Shown here one piece after another: positions 32,630 through 46,706 of a DNA stretch of 64,000 nt. Positions within the stretch are counted from its first letter, which is position 1. Every line of letters starts with the position of its first letter. The translations under genes were made by a program, and so were the position numbers. The DNA is from Allodiplogaster sudhausi. Lineage: Eukaryota > Nematoda > Chromadorea > Rhabditida > Diplogasteridae. Below the pieces are notes generated by a model, which was not told the DNA's origin, did no database searches, and saw only the letters and a list, made by a program, of their open reading frames with translations. The DNA lies in NCBI GenBank assembly GCA_945643635.1, contig CALZFC010000279.1, forward strand, positions 612,501 through 676,500, read 5' to 3'.

Positions 32630-34281
32630 TCAAATAAAAGATTTCAATCGCATCCAAATGGATTCTTCCTTTCCACGGCTTTCTTGCGTAGGGCACGAGC
32701 TATGATTCCACGTCAGAATCAGCTCCTCCTTAATACTTCTACTTTAAAAACGGTCTTTTCACACTCATAGATTATAATAGATTAAGAATTAAATGAAAAT
32801 GACAATTGCGACTTGCGTCGATAGTTTTGTTTGTGTTGTTGATAACACTACTGCACATTCCTGTTTTACTAGTTAAAAAGAATATAAAGAAGGCATTGAA
32901 AAGTGTACACCTTTGCAGAGGACATCTCGTATTCCGAAAGGCCTTCACTGAGCATCTCTTCAGCAGCACGCACAAAGATGAAGAGCCTTTGTGCAGCAGC
33001 CGACTTCGCCTCAAATATATGCGAATATAAGAAAGCAAAGAAGAAAGATAGTGAGAGATCGAGAGATCTAGGGAGAAGAGAGAGAAGGAAAGATCTAGAG
33101 ATAGAGAAAAAGGAGGGGAATAAAGGAAAGGCAATTGGATGGTAATAAGATATTTCAAAATGTTCTTGATAATAAGAGGGAAGCGGACTACTGTACCTCT
33201 GGTGGGAATCGTTGAAAGAGCGCGCGGTTGATTCGTCTTTGCTCCACCGCGTTGAGTGCAGAGCAGGGAGATCCACAACGTGCCGGAGCACATTCTGTCA
33301 AGAAACTATTCTTTCCTTTCTTTGGACAAGCACTAATCCTCTTTTACTCTTTTCATTTATCTCTTCCTCAAACCAGCTCTTTCACACCTTTCTCCCTCTT
33401 TTTCTCACAACTTCTACTCATCGTCGCCCCACATTTTGCTTCCCTAATATTGCTGAATATAAGAGTGCATCTTCCCTACCTTCTTCATCGATTATTGCTG
33501 TTCCAGCCGCGATTCCGCCCACTCCACAAACTGCTACAGGCATTCGGTAAATATGAGAAAGACGCGCAGTTGATGCACCCAAGCAGAGAGCAATCTGAGT
33601 ACAGATCTTTAGTATTAAAAAAATACAGATCAGCAAAATAAAGAGAAGGAAAGAAGGACCTCCTCAACATCGCTGTGCCTTCGTCCTTTGAGAACTGCCG
33701 CAAGAGCCGCGCGTACTCGTTCAGCAGCGCGCTTCTCCATCTCGATGGCCAGAGGAGAGTGGATCGGAATTGTTAGCAGGCCTAGGGGAATGGGAAGTAA
33801 TCAAGGAATACAGCCGGGCTTGAAGGAAGACAGGTGAAATACATGACAAGCATAGGGTGGGCGGATAATCACAGACTAGATATATGTGGGAATGCTCACC
33901 ATGATAAGCAGTGAGAGAGTGGAAGAAAGGAAGGAGAGAGAGAGAGAGAGAAAGAGAGAGGAGAGAGAGAGAGAGAAGAGAGAGACAGAGAGGGCAGAGA
34001 TATAGAGAAACATGTAAAACTGTTAGCTAACCATGATGCAGTAAAAGTGCCTGCAGAGCGAGATCCGTCCACTGCGCCCACGCGTGCAGACAGACACAGC
34101 GACCGGAGCAGAGATGAGCGGAGGGGAGAAGCTGGCCAGAGGAGGAGTCTGTGGGTCGGCAGGCAGCTATCGAGAAGGACATGAACCTGGCCGAACTGGG
34201 ACTCTCCTCCACCCTCTTGCATCCTCCTCCTTTCTCTTCTGGAGACTTCGCTTTCGTTGGGGACAACGCACTCGACACCAT
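32630..34281 (-). CDS. Unrecognised multi-exon protein
   Basis: Starts at ATG 34281 (MVSSALSPTKAKSPEEKGGG), 290 bp after the TTC14-like stop on the same strand. Exons join in consistent phase: …HAWAQWTDLALQALLLHHG | LLTIPIHSPLAIEMEKRAAE … | IALCLGASTARLSHIYRMPV … | ECAPARCGSPCSALNAVEQR … | AKSAAAQRLFIFVRAAEEML …, then a C-terminal exon near 32730 (EELILTWNHSSCPT… or, in another frame, …ARALRKKAVERKNPFGCD). The protein is largely helical with Ala/Arg-rich amphipathic segments and one Gly-rich hydrophobic patch (CGVGGIAAGTAII). I do not recognise a family. The C-terminal frame and stop are uncertain. Confidence 0.6.
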
Positions 34282-34570
34282 CCTCTTTCCTCACCGGCTA
34301 GAATGGACTTGGGGTAAATGGCAGCTTGTTTGAAGAATAGATTGAAGTGAGAAGAAAGGAACGATAAGAACGGCACTCGTTTCACCGTAGCTTCAAGCAA
34401 ATCGACACTGGAATATCAAAGCTTGAACTTTATTCGCAGAAAACTGATAACGCTTAACGATGCAAGGAGCAAATTAAAACTATGTCAGTTTCCCAGATAA
34501 TAGAAAATCATATAACAAAATCGTAGGTAAAGAATAACAATTTGAGGAGTCAAATTGAAAAGCGATCGAT

Positions 34571-37500
34571 CTATTTACCGGCCTCACTCTTGAGCATAGC
34601 ATGGAGAGCTTCTAGATCGGAGAGTCTCTTTCTCTCGTCCTTCTTCAGTACGGGAGGAGCCTTCTCGGGAGCCTTGAGGGAAGCCCCCTTCTGGCTCTCC
34701 TCTCTCTTCCTTGACTCCTTCCGGTTTGCTGAATGCGCTCCAGAGGCCGATGACTTCCGTCGGTTACCAGACACCGAAGATGCAGCCGAAGAAGCCGGCG
34801 GAGGTATCAAAAAGAGGGGACGAAGCGAGACACAACGTTCGCAAGTGACGTCACTCTATCTCATTTTCTCATTCTCTCACTCACCGAGAAATCTTATTCC
34901 AATCATCACAAAAACTGACAGAAAGAAAGAGAGAGAGAGAGAGAGAGAGGGAGGGAGAGAGAGAGAGAATGAGAGAGAGAGAGAGAGAGAGGAGGGTAGA
35001 CAGCTATCGACATAGGAACAGACCTCTTCCACACTGGGACTCCGTTTGCTCCGTTCGTTCATCTTCTCTCTGCATGTTTCCACTCCTCGCTTCGCTTCGT
35101 CTTCGTCTAGTTTTTGGGCGAGAGCCTGCAGAAGAGTTGATGGCCAATTATCGGAATAACAACTATGTTGTTGTGTAATAAATTCTCGGAGTGGAAAGTT
35201 GTGGCAGGAGTAAGAGACATACACGAAGAAAATAAACGTGAATAGACTTGCTTTTGTTACTATTATACGAAAAAACATGCGAATATGAATATGGTCAGAA
35301 AGTAAATAAAAAATGTCTCACCTTTTCATAACATTCCATTGCCTCTTGCCACCGCGACTCCTTTTCATGCCTCAAGAATAGTGCGTGGTATCATTTTTAT
35401 AAAACATCTATTTATAAATAGGATTACCAATCAATATGCAAAAATTTTTTCAACTGTTTTATCAAGCACGGAAATAATGTAACATTAAATTTTTTAATCT
35501 TAAAAAGCCAGTTGAATAGAAGAACTGAACAGTAAGAACAGAGAACTGACACTCTCGCCATGCCGAAGAGGATCTGTTTGTAGTAGAGAATGGCATTCCT
35601 GTGGCGGGGATCGAAGCCAAGAGCTCGCTGGAAGTACTTCTCCGCCTCACTCGGACGACCGTCGTTCACCAGGCTAAGAGAAGAGGACAAGGGAGAGGAG
35701 TAGTGGGAGAGTCAGGGAAAGAACGGGGAAGTGAGAGAGTGAGGGAAAGAAAGAAGGAACAGAGAGAAAGAAAGAGGGAGAGAAAGACAGGGAGAGAAAT
35801 AGAGAATAAGATAGATGCAACAACCTGGAGCAAAAAATATGATATCGAAGAGTTTAAAAGCCTTAGAAGCTTCCGTCATAACTTTCTTACAGCATTCTAA
35901 TTTCAAGATGATAGTATCAGCTGACGGAGGTGTTCTTCTCACTGTATCTAATTTTAGTGCACGATGGCCACTGACAGTGCACCGAGTGCCACGTAAGCGT
36001 CGGCCGACGTTGGGTGGACTTCGGTTGCTTCGCGGAGCAGATTCCATGCTTCATCTCGTTCGCCTGATCTCATCGCGGCAACTCCTTAATCATTACAATC
36101 ATTCTAGATAAAGGCTTCAAAGGAACTAACAATAAGCATCTCAATATCTATTATAGGATTAAAAACATGGAGTAAAACAGTGATAATTAACACTTTCAAG
36201 CTTCATGATCAATTTCCCTAATGACAGATTTCCATCTCCTCCATATCTCAAACCTTTCGCAACGAGATCGCCAGCCTTTTGAACCTGGAGAAGCGTTCTT
36301 CGTTGAAGCTCTTCCTCAGCAATGTGCACCTATAACTGATTAAAACCACTAAGGCTTTCAGAATTGGATGCAAGTGCACAAACCCTATGTTGAGTGTTTC
36401 AACGTCGATCGCCCCAAGCTGGATGGAATAAGACAAGAATAAGAATTGGAACTGGACCTCCGAGAGAAGGGAAGTGGTGGCGCGTCCTGCCGCGTTGACC
36501 GCTTGCTCCGCGTGTCTGTTCCGCATGAGTTGCAACCCCTCCGTCCACTCTGAGTACGTCTCTTCTTCTCTGAATCACCACCACTTATTCAATTACATTC
36601 TCCACAGAAAGAGAAATGCCATAACAAATATAAATTACTTAACTTTAGATTTATTAAATTGAACAATCTAATAAATAAATAAAAATTCGATCACATTTTA
36701 CTATAGATAGTTCAGAACTAACATAATATAATCTGGAAGCTGAAGGGGCTCGCCTCTTGGATCCATAGTCTTGAAAAAGGTTCTCGATTGAATACCATGT
36801 CTATTTGGACGAATAGAGAGAGAATAAAGAGAGACAGATCGATAGAGAGAGAGAGAGAGTAGATCAATACAAGAGAAGGAGACTGAAATAGCACGAACCT
36901 CCTCGAGACAGCAGCGGAGTGGTCGTGCACTCTCCACTCTCACTCGGACGACATCTCCAATCTGCGGCCGCCTTCCCAGACTGGGAATTGGCACGATCAC
37001 CTGAGAATGCTTGCAAGTCAACATTTTATGAATTTTCTATTTCTCGTCAGCCCTAACAAACTTTTATCAGTTGTTTGCGAAATGAATTGGCAGCATTTAG
37101 ACAATTCACACACCTGCTCGGATTTTTTTGCCCTGCGTTTCGCGCTACATAACAATAATTAGTAGAATCGGAAATGTATTGATATCAATAACCAACTTCC
37201 ACTCATCTCGTTTCATTTAAATTTTTTTATCTCTTATCGATCCACCCATTCTTTATCTATTCTATATTTTTTTCATATTTCTCTAGCTCTATCCATCTCT
37301 CTCTCTCCCACCTGCACATCCAGTTCTCGCCAGTCGCTCCTCCTTGTCTCTCCACAGATGAGTTTGACTCTCGCTCCCACTGCATCGATTGCCTTCACTC
37401 TTCCTAGAAGTGTGTGGCCTTCGCGCAAGCGCTCCTCAAATCCACAAGCCATTAAAAACTACACCAAATTATTTTAAATATATACATGTAAATGAATAAT

Positions 37501-38033
37501 ATACATTTTAAAAACTTTGTTCTCTGACCTCCAGCCTCGTCTGGAGTCTGCTTCTAGGGACATGATCTCCGAGAAAGGTCTCGAATGGCGGAACAAGAAG
37601 GGTCTCCACTTCGCAGAGTGAGGTGCCTGCTTCATCCTCTACCGTACTCGTGGATACTGTAGCGTCGGCTTTGCCGCCACTCTTATTAATTGCTGGACGG
37701 GGAGGATGCTCCGTTAGGCCAGCGCGACGCACAAGGGCCTGGAAAGTACAAGAATTAAAGAGGCTGGCAAACTTGTAACTTCAGTCAATTCAAACTTCCT
37801 ATTATCCAGTACTTATTCAAGCAAAAAAGGAGAAGTAGAATTCAATGAAGTAAACGGAAGTAGTAGACCCGAGTAACTATATACTTCAAAATGCTCCGTC
37901 TAAATCATCATTGAGGGGATAAAACACCAGCCTGAACAGCATCTCGAACGGAAGGAAGTCTCCGATTCCCCGACTCGAGATACTCATCCTCGCCGTCTTC
38001 CGAAGACCGACGCTTCCTGCTCTTCTTGCCCAT
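34571..38033 (-). CDS. TTC14-like protein (S1 RNA-binding domain plus TPR repeats)
   Basis: Starts MGKKSRKRRSSEDGEDEYLE at 38033. An S1/OB-type region follows (EGHTLLGRVKAIDAVGARVK, then IGDVVRVRVESARPLRCCLE). Next come TPR-type helices: ETYSEWTEGLQLMRNRHAEQ, DEAWNLLREATEVHPTSADA, EAEKYFQRALGFDPRHRNAI and EKESRWQEAMECYEKALAQK. A Lys/Ser-rich tail (HSANRKESRKREESQK) ends at the stop at 34571. The order basic N terminus, S1, TPR, basic Ser-rich tail is that of metazoan TTC14. TTC14 is assumed to bind RNA, but its cellular role is poorly defined. Intron 1 seems to use a GC donor. The junction into the exon near 36795-36715 (…RTFFKTMDPRGEPLQLPDYI) is out of phase with the preceding exon by my reading, so an exon or base may be missed there. 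Confidence 0.8.
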
Positions 38034-38825
38034 TTTCCTCTTCTGGAAGTTTGGTGATCCTCAAACCTTTGAAAGGGCGTTTCTGAAGAACAAAGGCAAA
38101 ACAAGTAAACAGGCCAAAACTTACTAAAGCTTGGAGAGGTTGAATAAGCCTTAACATAAAATAGCACGTTTGCTGGGGCATTACAACCACCATTTTACAC
38201 CCTAAAATTTATATACGCGCAATAATTTCACTTTATTCTGAATCATAAAACTTAAGAGCACATACATTTCTGATACAATAAGAAGGTTAAGCACAAATAA
38301 AACAAGTAAGAGAGCACTGAAAGATTGGTCGATGCAATGTGAGTTTTCAAGTGAAAGAAAATGACGAATGCACGCACTGAGCAAGATCACAAGTGAAAGA
38401 TACAAGGAATTTTGGCAACCTTTTGCTACAAATAACTCACTTCATATGGTAATCCAACTCTAAAATCACTAGAAATTTTTTCGATATTAAAGCGTTGCCT
38501 TGTAGGCTAGCAATAATTTAATTGCACAAATGAGATAAAATACGCAATGATGTGACTAACAACATAGTGTTCGAACGCGCTAGATCAGTATGGAAGTGTA
38601 CACTTGATATAGTACATCAGTAACTTATTCTACAAGTACGAAAGACTAGTATGTACAACGAAAGAAAAAAGAGAGAAAGTAAGCGCGACTAAAGAACGTG
38701 GAACTGGAATGAAAAAGATCGTAAGTACGGGATAGCTGAGTTGGCAGCAACCTTTCAGGGTTCAAAACAGCCTTTTGGTGTGCATGGTTGAGGAATCGGC
38801 TAAATGATGACCTAGGGAACTAATC
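38034..38825. other. Spacer between the lem-3-like and TTC14-like genes
   Basis: AT-rich, about 790 bp, between two genes of the same strand. It presumably holds the lem-3 3' UTR and the TTC14 promoter. A tRNA-like A-box/B-box combination near 38730-38770 was considered and rejected. Confidence 0.4.
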
Positions 38826-40977
38826 CTAGCTAGCCGCAACTCGCTGCCTGATATTCGTCTGGTGCAGAAGAGCGGTCTTCGTTTGCTTGTGTCCACCGAC
38901 TCCGCCACTCTTGGCGTAGAACTGAAAACAGATTACGTTCGATTCGTTATCCTATTTGCCGGGCCAGAAACTTCTGCAACGATAAAACTATAGATTCCTG
39001 CAAGTAATTTAACCTCCTCTTACAATTATTCGATAATATCAATCAATATTGTAGTTACAGATCAATCACGGAGAGCTCGTTTAATTAAACAAGGAAGAAT
39101 AGCCGAAGATATTTTCCGTGTGCTCGCTACAGACTGACCGGCTTGAGAGTGAGGGGCAGTTCATCAGGGAAGATCTGTTTGATGTGTCCCTCGGCAGCCA
39201 GGAGATTGCGTGAGCGAACCAGGAGAAGAGTGCCGAGCTGGGCGCGTCGCACTGCCGGCCAAGACGCAGTCGTTCCGTACATCTTCCCTGAAATATTCAA
39301 ATGAAAAATCAATCAACAATTAAGTAAAAAATCATTCCTAATTTATGTGTAAAATCACTCCTAATTTAAGTGGAAAATCATTCCTAATTTGCACAAAAAA
39401 ATCACTCTAAATTTAGATAAAAAATGACTTCACTCTCTCCTGCACACCACTACTCAACGGCATGACAACAATACATAAATTGAAATGAAACCCGCCCATC
39501 TAATCAGGACTCAGTTGCCTATTTCATACAGCTCAATTACCCTCATTAAGCTTACAAACTTACAACATGTGCGGAATTAATAAACTACTGTAAAATGAAG
39601 AAAAAGTAAAGTTCTGCCATGACAAGACTTGAACCTGCTCTGGCATTGGAAAGATTGCCGATTCCGAGTGCCTCGATAATCACTGCCTCCCGAGTGAAGG
39701 CCTCCTCGTCGCCAATGTTGTGAGACATCTCAAGAAACTCTGTCTACTCGAAAGCGACTACCAGTGTTTAATAGGGACCACTTTTGATAGGGACCTTCCC
39801 AACATTTCGAACGTAGAAGAGTTCAGGAATATTTCTGTGAGAGGACAATTGAAAGAGGCTATTAGAAAATTTCTCTTCGACGTCCCCACTTTTTTCAACT
39901 TTATTTATAAATCCTTTTTAGACAACAAAACCGACCTGGAGAGAGACAACTCCCTTCTTCGCTGCCCAGATTTCAGCAATGACATGGATCTTGTCGGTGA
40001 ACTTCTATAATAGAAGTAAGATCATGCAAGACATAAGGCTCAAAAACCAAAATCCCTTTAGGATCCTTTATTCCTTGGGTCCAGGAAGAATCGAATTTAA
40101 TGCAATATAAACAAAACGAATACTAATAAATAGACAATAAATAAAGACTTCTTCCTCAACCGTTATTCCCGCGTCAATGTCTCTTTTCGCATCAATGAGA
40201 TGCTGCAGGGGGCGAGCACGAGTCCCCTTGCCAACGTAGAAGATCGCAGCCACGAACGAGGCGAGGGTCACGTTCTCCACCTAAGGAATCAGTATATCTT
40301 CATAGTTATTCAGTTTCGCTAAAATAAACAAAATTAAACACAAAAACAAAACCAACCAGGGCAGGAAGTTTGCGAGGATCAAGGAGAAGATAGCAGAAGG
40401 CAGAGACTCCCTTGTGGGAGTATATCGATCTAATTGCAAAAAACACGTAAATTTAGAAATATCTATCTTTAGAACAATTCTCTCTCTCTCTCTCCTCTAA
40501 GGACCGCCTCCCTTCCCCCCCCCAACCTGAGGCTTTCATCGGCCGCTCTGGCTTCTCCCTCTCCCCAGGGTCTCCCTGCCATCGCAGCTTCCAGAGCGCG
40601 TGAGTACTTGTGTCCTGCCGGATTGGGTGAGTCGCTTAGACCAAGTCGAATCTGGCGAGAAGGATTTCATCTTGGCCATGCCATCTTTTTGCCCTCTAAA
40701 TGTGCATTTCGTAAATATGTGAATATAATCTAAATGAATTAAATGTCCAACATGGAGCAGCCTCTTCTCGTAGACCGCCCGGACAGCTTCTCCCTTCATC
40801 GGCCCCGTCTCCACTCCCGCCTGCTTCAGGGCAACACGCAACTGTCTATCCGGCATCTTTCCAATCTCTGCCTCCAATGCCTTACTGGCTGCTAGGGTCG
40901 GCATATTCTGTCTGGAAAACATTCTTGAAGGATACGTACAAAATTTGCTAGATCAAGAGGAAGGGAGATAGAGAGAC

Positions 40978-41022
<45 letters not shown>

Positions 41023-41878
41023 GAGAGAGAGAGAGATCTACAGCAATAGAAAGAGAGGGTTACCCCTCTCTTTCTATTGCTCTGGATCTAAGTTTCTGCG
41101 AACAATGACGACCCCATACCCTCCACATGCTGTTGTGTAGGACGAAGATGACCCGGTGGACTCATCTGTGGCCGGCTGTTTCTTCTTGTCCATCCTGGGA
41201 CTTGCCTTCTTGTCTATCGGAGGAGTGATCTTCTTGCTTGGCGGGCTCGGCATTCTCTTCTTGGTCACTTCTGAAAAGGCAATACAGAGTACGTTAGACT
41301 CAATTTTGCTAAACTCCTTTGTTTGGCAGATGACATTTTCGATGGTCTCTAATTCCTCTTTAAGACTATTGAACCCAATTATTAAAACGAGCTGTATTAT
41401 AAAATAAGGAACACCATAGTTCACTACCTTTCTCAGCCGTCTTCGTGGAACGCGGACTGGCCTTCGGCTTAAGCGGCGCGGTCTGCTTCGATTTGATGGA
41501 CTGGGATGGCGCCGCCGGCAACACTTTCGCAGTCATCTTGACGACCTGAGAAAGGATTGGGATGGGCGGAGGAGAGGGAGGGATGCAGTTAGACAGAAAC
41601 AGAAAGAAACCATTTTCATTCAACCATCTCAAGAAGGCAGAATTTACTGTTAATGGAATGTGCAATTCACATCCAAATGCCTTACAATAATAACGAAAGA
41701 TGCAAATAACAAATGAATGCCATACCAATTTCGGATCCGCGTCTTTCTTTTCGGAATTCTTGCTCTTTTTCTTCTTCTTTCCTGGCCGCACAATGGTTGC
41801 GTCTCCCTCGTCTGCTGTCACGTAGCCACCTGAAGAACACGGAAAGTGTGGCAAGCTAAAGGGAAATCGAGAGAGAGG

Positions 41879-41929
<51 letters not shown>

Positions 41930-42891
41930 GGGACGGAGAGAGAGACACAGAGAGAGAAAGAGAGAGATAGAGAGAGAGGCTGACCAGTTGCCGTCGGGTC
42001 ATCGTCGGGAGGAATAGGCGTGGAAGTGGTAGGTCGCTGGTCGTGAAAGAGTGCCCCCTCGCCCCCTCCCATCATCCCTTCACTCGCACTCCTTGGCCGT
42101 CCGCCTGGCTTCAGCAGTCGACGCATCTTCTTCCGTGCATTCGAGAAGGCCTTCAGAAAGAACAGCGCATTATTTATAATCATATCGCCATTGTCTATGA
42201 TCACGACTCATAAATATGAAGCCATTTTGGCGCATAATGATTAGTCGCAAGCAAATTTAAAAAAACAATGTTTATAGTACTGAGTCATAAAGAATAAACA
42301 GCACAAAAATAAATTCCATTTCATTAATTGTACCTTATGAATGCGAGTACCAAAGTGCAGCTGGAAGATTCTTTTGAAGATACCGCGTTTCTCTCGCTCG
42401 TTCTTGGCAAGTAGTCGTTCGAGGAATCTGGAAACTTGCATTCGTTTACTTTTCTAAAATTCCTTTTTTCTACAAATACTAATAAGACAAAAGAGCGGGA
42501 AAATTTCATCAAGAGTAAAAAAAATTCAAATTTCCCGCCACATACTTATTGGTAGCTCCTGTGCTCATGGCGAGTGGCGTACGGCCGTGCTTATCCGGGA
42601 GAAGAGGATCGGCGCCATGCGCAAGAAGAAGCTGGCACATTGCCAGCCGATCCCAGTGGCAGGCATTGTGCAGTGGGGTCAGGCCCTGAAGAGTATTCTC
42701 TCTCTCTCTCTCGCTCTCCCTTCATTTCCATTTCCTCTTCCCCCGAGGCATTGCCTGCTCACCTCCTCGTCGGCAACGTTCGGATCCACTCCCTCTGAGA
42801 GGAGTCGCTTGGCGACTTCGAGTGTTGTTGGCTGGTCTCCGCCCGCCACCAAGTGAAGGAGGTGGTGAGGCCCGCCAGATGAAGACGGCAT
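38826..42891 (-). CDS. lem-3: LEM-3/ANKLE1-like endonuclease (ankyrin, LEM, GIY-YIG)
   Basis: Fifteen exons, all in phase, 596 residues. N terminus: two or three ankyrin repeats (EVAKRLLSEGVDPNVADEE; GLTPLHNACHWDRLAMCQLL; HGRTPLAMSTGATNK). Middle: a Lys/Ser/Pro-rich linker, then a LEM domain at 40911-40752 (MPDRQLRVALKQAGVETGPM…VRAVYEKRLL). C terminus: a GIY-YIG nuclease, SAFCYLLLDP … FVAAIFYVGKGTRARPLQH at 40429-40149, with downstream EAFTREAVIIEALGIGNLSN supplying the conserved Glu/Asn, ending at AGGHKQT-like VGGHKQTKTALLHQTNIRQR. This domain order is diagnostic of ANKLE1 and C. elegans LEM-3, a nuclease that cleaves chromatin bridges late in cell division. The catalytic Tyr, Arg and Glu seem intact. 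The neighbours on both sides are on the same strand. Confidence 0.93.
40980..41036. repeat. (GA)n microsatellite in a lem-3 intron
   Basis: Long GA dinucleotide tract next to a 19-bp perfect inverted repeat: CAATAGAAAGAGAGGG at about 41043 pairs with CCCTCTCTTTCTATTG at about 41065, a potential RNA hairpin within the intron. Confidence 0.85.
41876..41970. repeat. (GA)n microsatellite in a lem-3 intron
   Basis: Imperfect (GA)n tract of about 95 bp filling the intron between the exons at 41995 and 41829. Confidence 0.9.
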
Positions 42892-43883
42892 CTAAAACCA
42901 TTTATATTCTGCATTTTAAATATTCAAAAAATTAACTCTAACTTGTCCTTACATTTTATCAAGAAAAAACCTTCAAAAAACCAATAATAAAGACAACAAA
43001 GCATTTTTTAACCGTACCTCTTATCGCCGACTGTTGTGAAGACGGCGAGCACGCTACAAGCCTCCCCTCAACAATTTTTCTTACAGCGACCCAGCGAACT
43101 CGAGAGAGTCCGATAAAACAGTAGGCACGGTAATAAAACCGCTAAATCACACGACTGCTAATAAACTCGACCGACCGCAGCTTTATCTTATGAAATGCGA
43201 ACAGTAGAATGAAGATTTAAAAATGCCTTAAATACGTGTGACTGTTGAGCTGGAATGAGTAAGAGACTCGCATACATTTGATGGCAATGCATGAATAAGT
43301 GAGGTTTAGTCAGCAAGGAGACCAGGAACAATCGAGCTAGAGAGAATAAACGCAGAAAGAATAGGAAGGGGGAGGGCTGAATCACTTCCCAGAAGATCTA
43401 GGCAAGCAACTAGTTCCAAGCAGGTAGACAGCGTACAAATCATCCGAATTTAAATCACAGCGGAGAATACTAACTGAAAACATTGCACACATACCGTCCC
43501 ATAGCACAACACCTTTTTTGCACACACTCACAGGAGTAGTAAAGCAAGAATATATCTATTTAATCCCTACTTACAACATAAAAATGATTTTAGATCCTCG
43601 CGATCAGGATTACGATGTGTACTGCTCTATACGAATATGGAACTCATTGCCGGTGATATTCAAATATCCAAATGTAAAAAGTTTGATCACATAGTGCAAA
43701 AGCGTCCCATAACTTCTTCAAAAACCAGCGTAGGGAAACCAGGAAAAAACTGATATACAGATATATGCATGGCTCATTCTTGCAGAACACAAAAGTTAAA
43801 AAAGGGGGGGGGGGCTGCTGCTAGAGTATCCAGCACAACGATACAGTACCAGCTTACTGTAGCAAGAGAAAGGATGCCCAAGT
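42892..43883. other. Spacer between gly-2-like and lem-3-like genes
   Basis: About 990 bp, AT-rich, no supported exon. It should contain the gly-2 3' UTR and the lem-3 promoter; a G-run of ten lies at about 43804-43813. Confidence 0.4.
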
Positions 43884-46646
43884 CTACCGTATGCAATCCG
43901 TACAGAGTGCATGCTGTTCAGGAATGAAATCACGGCAGGGACAGAGGCGGACAGCGCCCTCGAGGGAAGCTGAACATGAGAAGAGAAGCGCCTCTTGTTG
44001 AAGTGCACATCTGGAACGAAACTTATTCATTAAATTAACTCCCCAATATACAATATTCAGTTCGCTATGTCAAACACTGACCGAGAGGGCGCAAGAATGG
44101 AAGGAGCACGAGAGGCATCGCTGCATCCAAGATGCTCCTTGACTGCCTTCGGAGTGTTCACGAGAGGGAAGAAGGCCGGCTCGCACCGAAGAGGCCGCGT
44201 TTTATCGCCATGCTCCAAGGGTAATGAAATTTGTTAATTATTAAATATATTACTTGATTAGGATAAAGATAAATTCCTTAAAAACAATCCTCTTTCTAAA
44301 GGCAAGCAGAATTGCCAACCTCACAGGCTGTTTCACAGCTGGCTCCCGGTGCAGAGACTTGGACGCGGAGAGCTTGGCGCGGCGGCCAGGCGGGCGCAGC
44401 ATCCTCCACTGCTGCCGCCACGCCCGAACAGGTGTCTAGACGGGCCGCGAGCACAGCAACACGGAGCAACATTCCGCGCGCCGTCAACTCTTCCGGTACG
44501 AAGGGCTCAAGACTCCGTTTATACGTTGTCCCTCCAATTTTTCACCTTTATTTACCTTCCTCTACGCTTTCATAATATTTGGCTTTTTAAAGACTTAACA
44601 AAAAAATCCGTACATCTACACAGAAATGATAACAATATCATATCGGATTTCGAACTATTAGACAATAATGAACTGATGTACCGTAGTCTTTGCGTTGAGA
44701 GCGGTTCGAACAGCCCTTTCGAGAGCTGCAGAATCGCTCGTGTTTACCGTAATGACCCAAGGCTCGCCGATGTCCTCCAGATATGGACACTGACTAGTCA
44801 GCTGAAAGAATCAATACGGTCAAAAAACATTCAAGTTTCCTGAAGGTAGCTTGCTAGAAACATCAGATACCAAATACATACTACAACAAATAGCTGCCGT
44901 ATTCAAACCTCCTAACACTAAGCCTGAAATACTTACTTGGTGTTGAATCGCATCCCAATAAAACTATCAAAATTCAATGACACTAAACTCTGTTAGCAAC
45001 AAAGAACTCTTCCAAGCCTGACTTGTTATGACATCATCAATTTAACATTGTACAAATTGCACTCGACTGACCGCTCTGAGGGTTGGTTTCTCAGCAAAGA
45101 AAGGGTTGGAAAGACGGCCCTTCGGTGGGTCGAAGCGTGGATTAATGAAGACGGCCCCGTGGGCGATTGCTTCGAGAGGCGCCGGTCCTTCGAAGGGGAA
45201 GCCGAGTCCCACGAAGGCGCTCACCTAAGCACGAATCTATCATTCATGGTCAGCCAGTCTTAAATCACAATCGATATAGCATTATTACCACCAAATGGCC
45301 ATATAATCTTTTCTTATTCGTTGGAAAAGTCCTCAAAATAACTCATAGCTCACCGGGCGCCCTCAATAATTCAAAATAATTGTTTGGTATAAATGAAAAC
45401 AGACCGAAGAGAGCATGCGGTGAAATCCAGCTTCGTCAAGAAGTCCGTGATTCGCGACCCCTTTCGGAAGCGCGTCCGGCGAGTCTGCGTCTGCTACTGT
45501 AGCGTGGACCTGAGAACAAATTCATTTTATTCTATGGTATTTAAATCTGATGTTAATTATGTTCAACTCTTTAATGGCTATAATCGAAAATCTAAACACT
45601 CAGGAGTGCAAATAACCTAACAATAAGCCATCTTAATGAATTATTCCCATTTACGAGAAAGTCAATGTCAAAAACAAAGATGAATATACTATCAACTAGA
45701 GCGAAAAAGCAAGAGAAGATCCACCTCGGTTAAGCTTAGAAGCGTCTTGATGACATCTTCCGACTTCTCCCACATGTACTTCTCCTTACCGTACACCAGC
45801 ACACCGGATCTCTTCTCGTTCGATAGCTCTGAGAAGCGAATGAAGTAGACAACTTTCTCTTGTTGAGACACTTCCTCCTGCATTCAAGAAAGAGAAAAGA
45901 GAGACCGCTCTTGTCAGCTGCTTCGACGACAAAGCCAAGGAAGGTGTTGTCGTGCGTGTGCGGATACATCGTCCAGAACTGCCTACAAAAGTTTTTCATT
46001 CTTTCAAATTGGTTTCATAAACCAAGCCCCTTTTTAAAGCAAAGGAGTATTTATAAAAGTTGCTTATGAACCACCTAGAGAGACAAAGGGCGATTAAATA
46101 CCTAAGATTAAATGCGTGCCCTCCCCACGGATTCTTCTTGCTGCCCAGAGCCGTGGTGTGCTTAGTGAAGTACGCTTTGAGATTGAACTGCGCCTGTGTT
46201 CCAAAAGAGTCGAGCAGGCGAAACTTGCACCTTCAATTAAGATACCGTGCTTGCCGATGTTACTGTAACCACATCTTCCAAAAAATTGACTATAGATATT
46301 AGCTAGACCATTTCACATGAAAATGGCATCATTATTCGATGAAGTAAACAAGTAAATGGTAGGTGCAACTACTACATCGAAGAACTACAGTACTTTGCTA
46401 TTTACATTTTCTATTCTATAAAGTAGCTAAGCTCTGTGCACTTTTACTGGCAATGCAACTTCCATTTACTATTAATTCTTTAAATCCTTCATACTTCCTT
46501 ACTTATTGGCATCCAGGAAGGCCTTCCGCTTCCTCAAGTGGCGCAAGCCCATGATGTCAGTAAAGATTAGATCGATGTGAGGGGGACTGCCATCGGAGAG
46601 GGAAGGGCAGGGGGCGGACTGCGAGAAAGCGTCGATGTTCCTGTAG

Positions 46647-46706
<60 letters not shown>

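Noticed and set aside
38725..38790. tRNA-like A box (TAGCTGAGTTGG) and B-box-like GGGTTCAAAAC
   Set aside because: The two boxes are only about 20 bases apart and no acceptor stem or normal anticodon arm forms, so this is not a tRNA gene; at most a degenerate tRNA-derived fragment.
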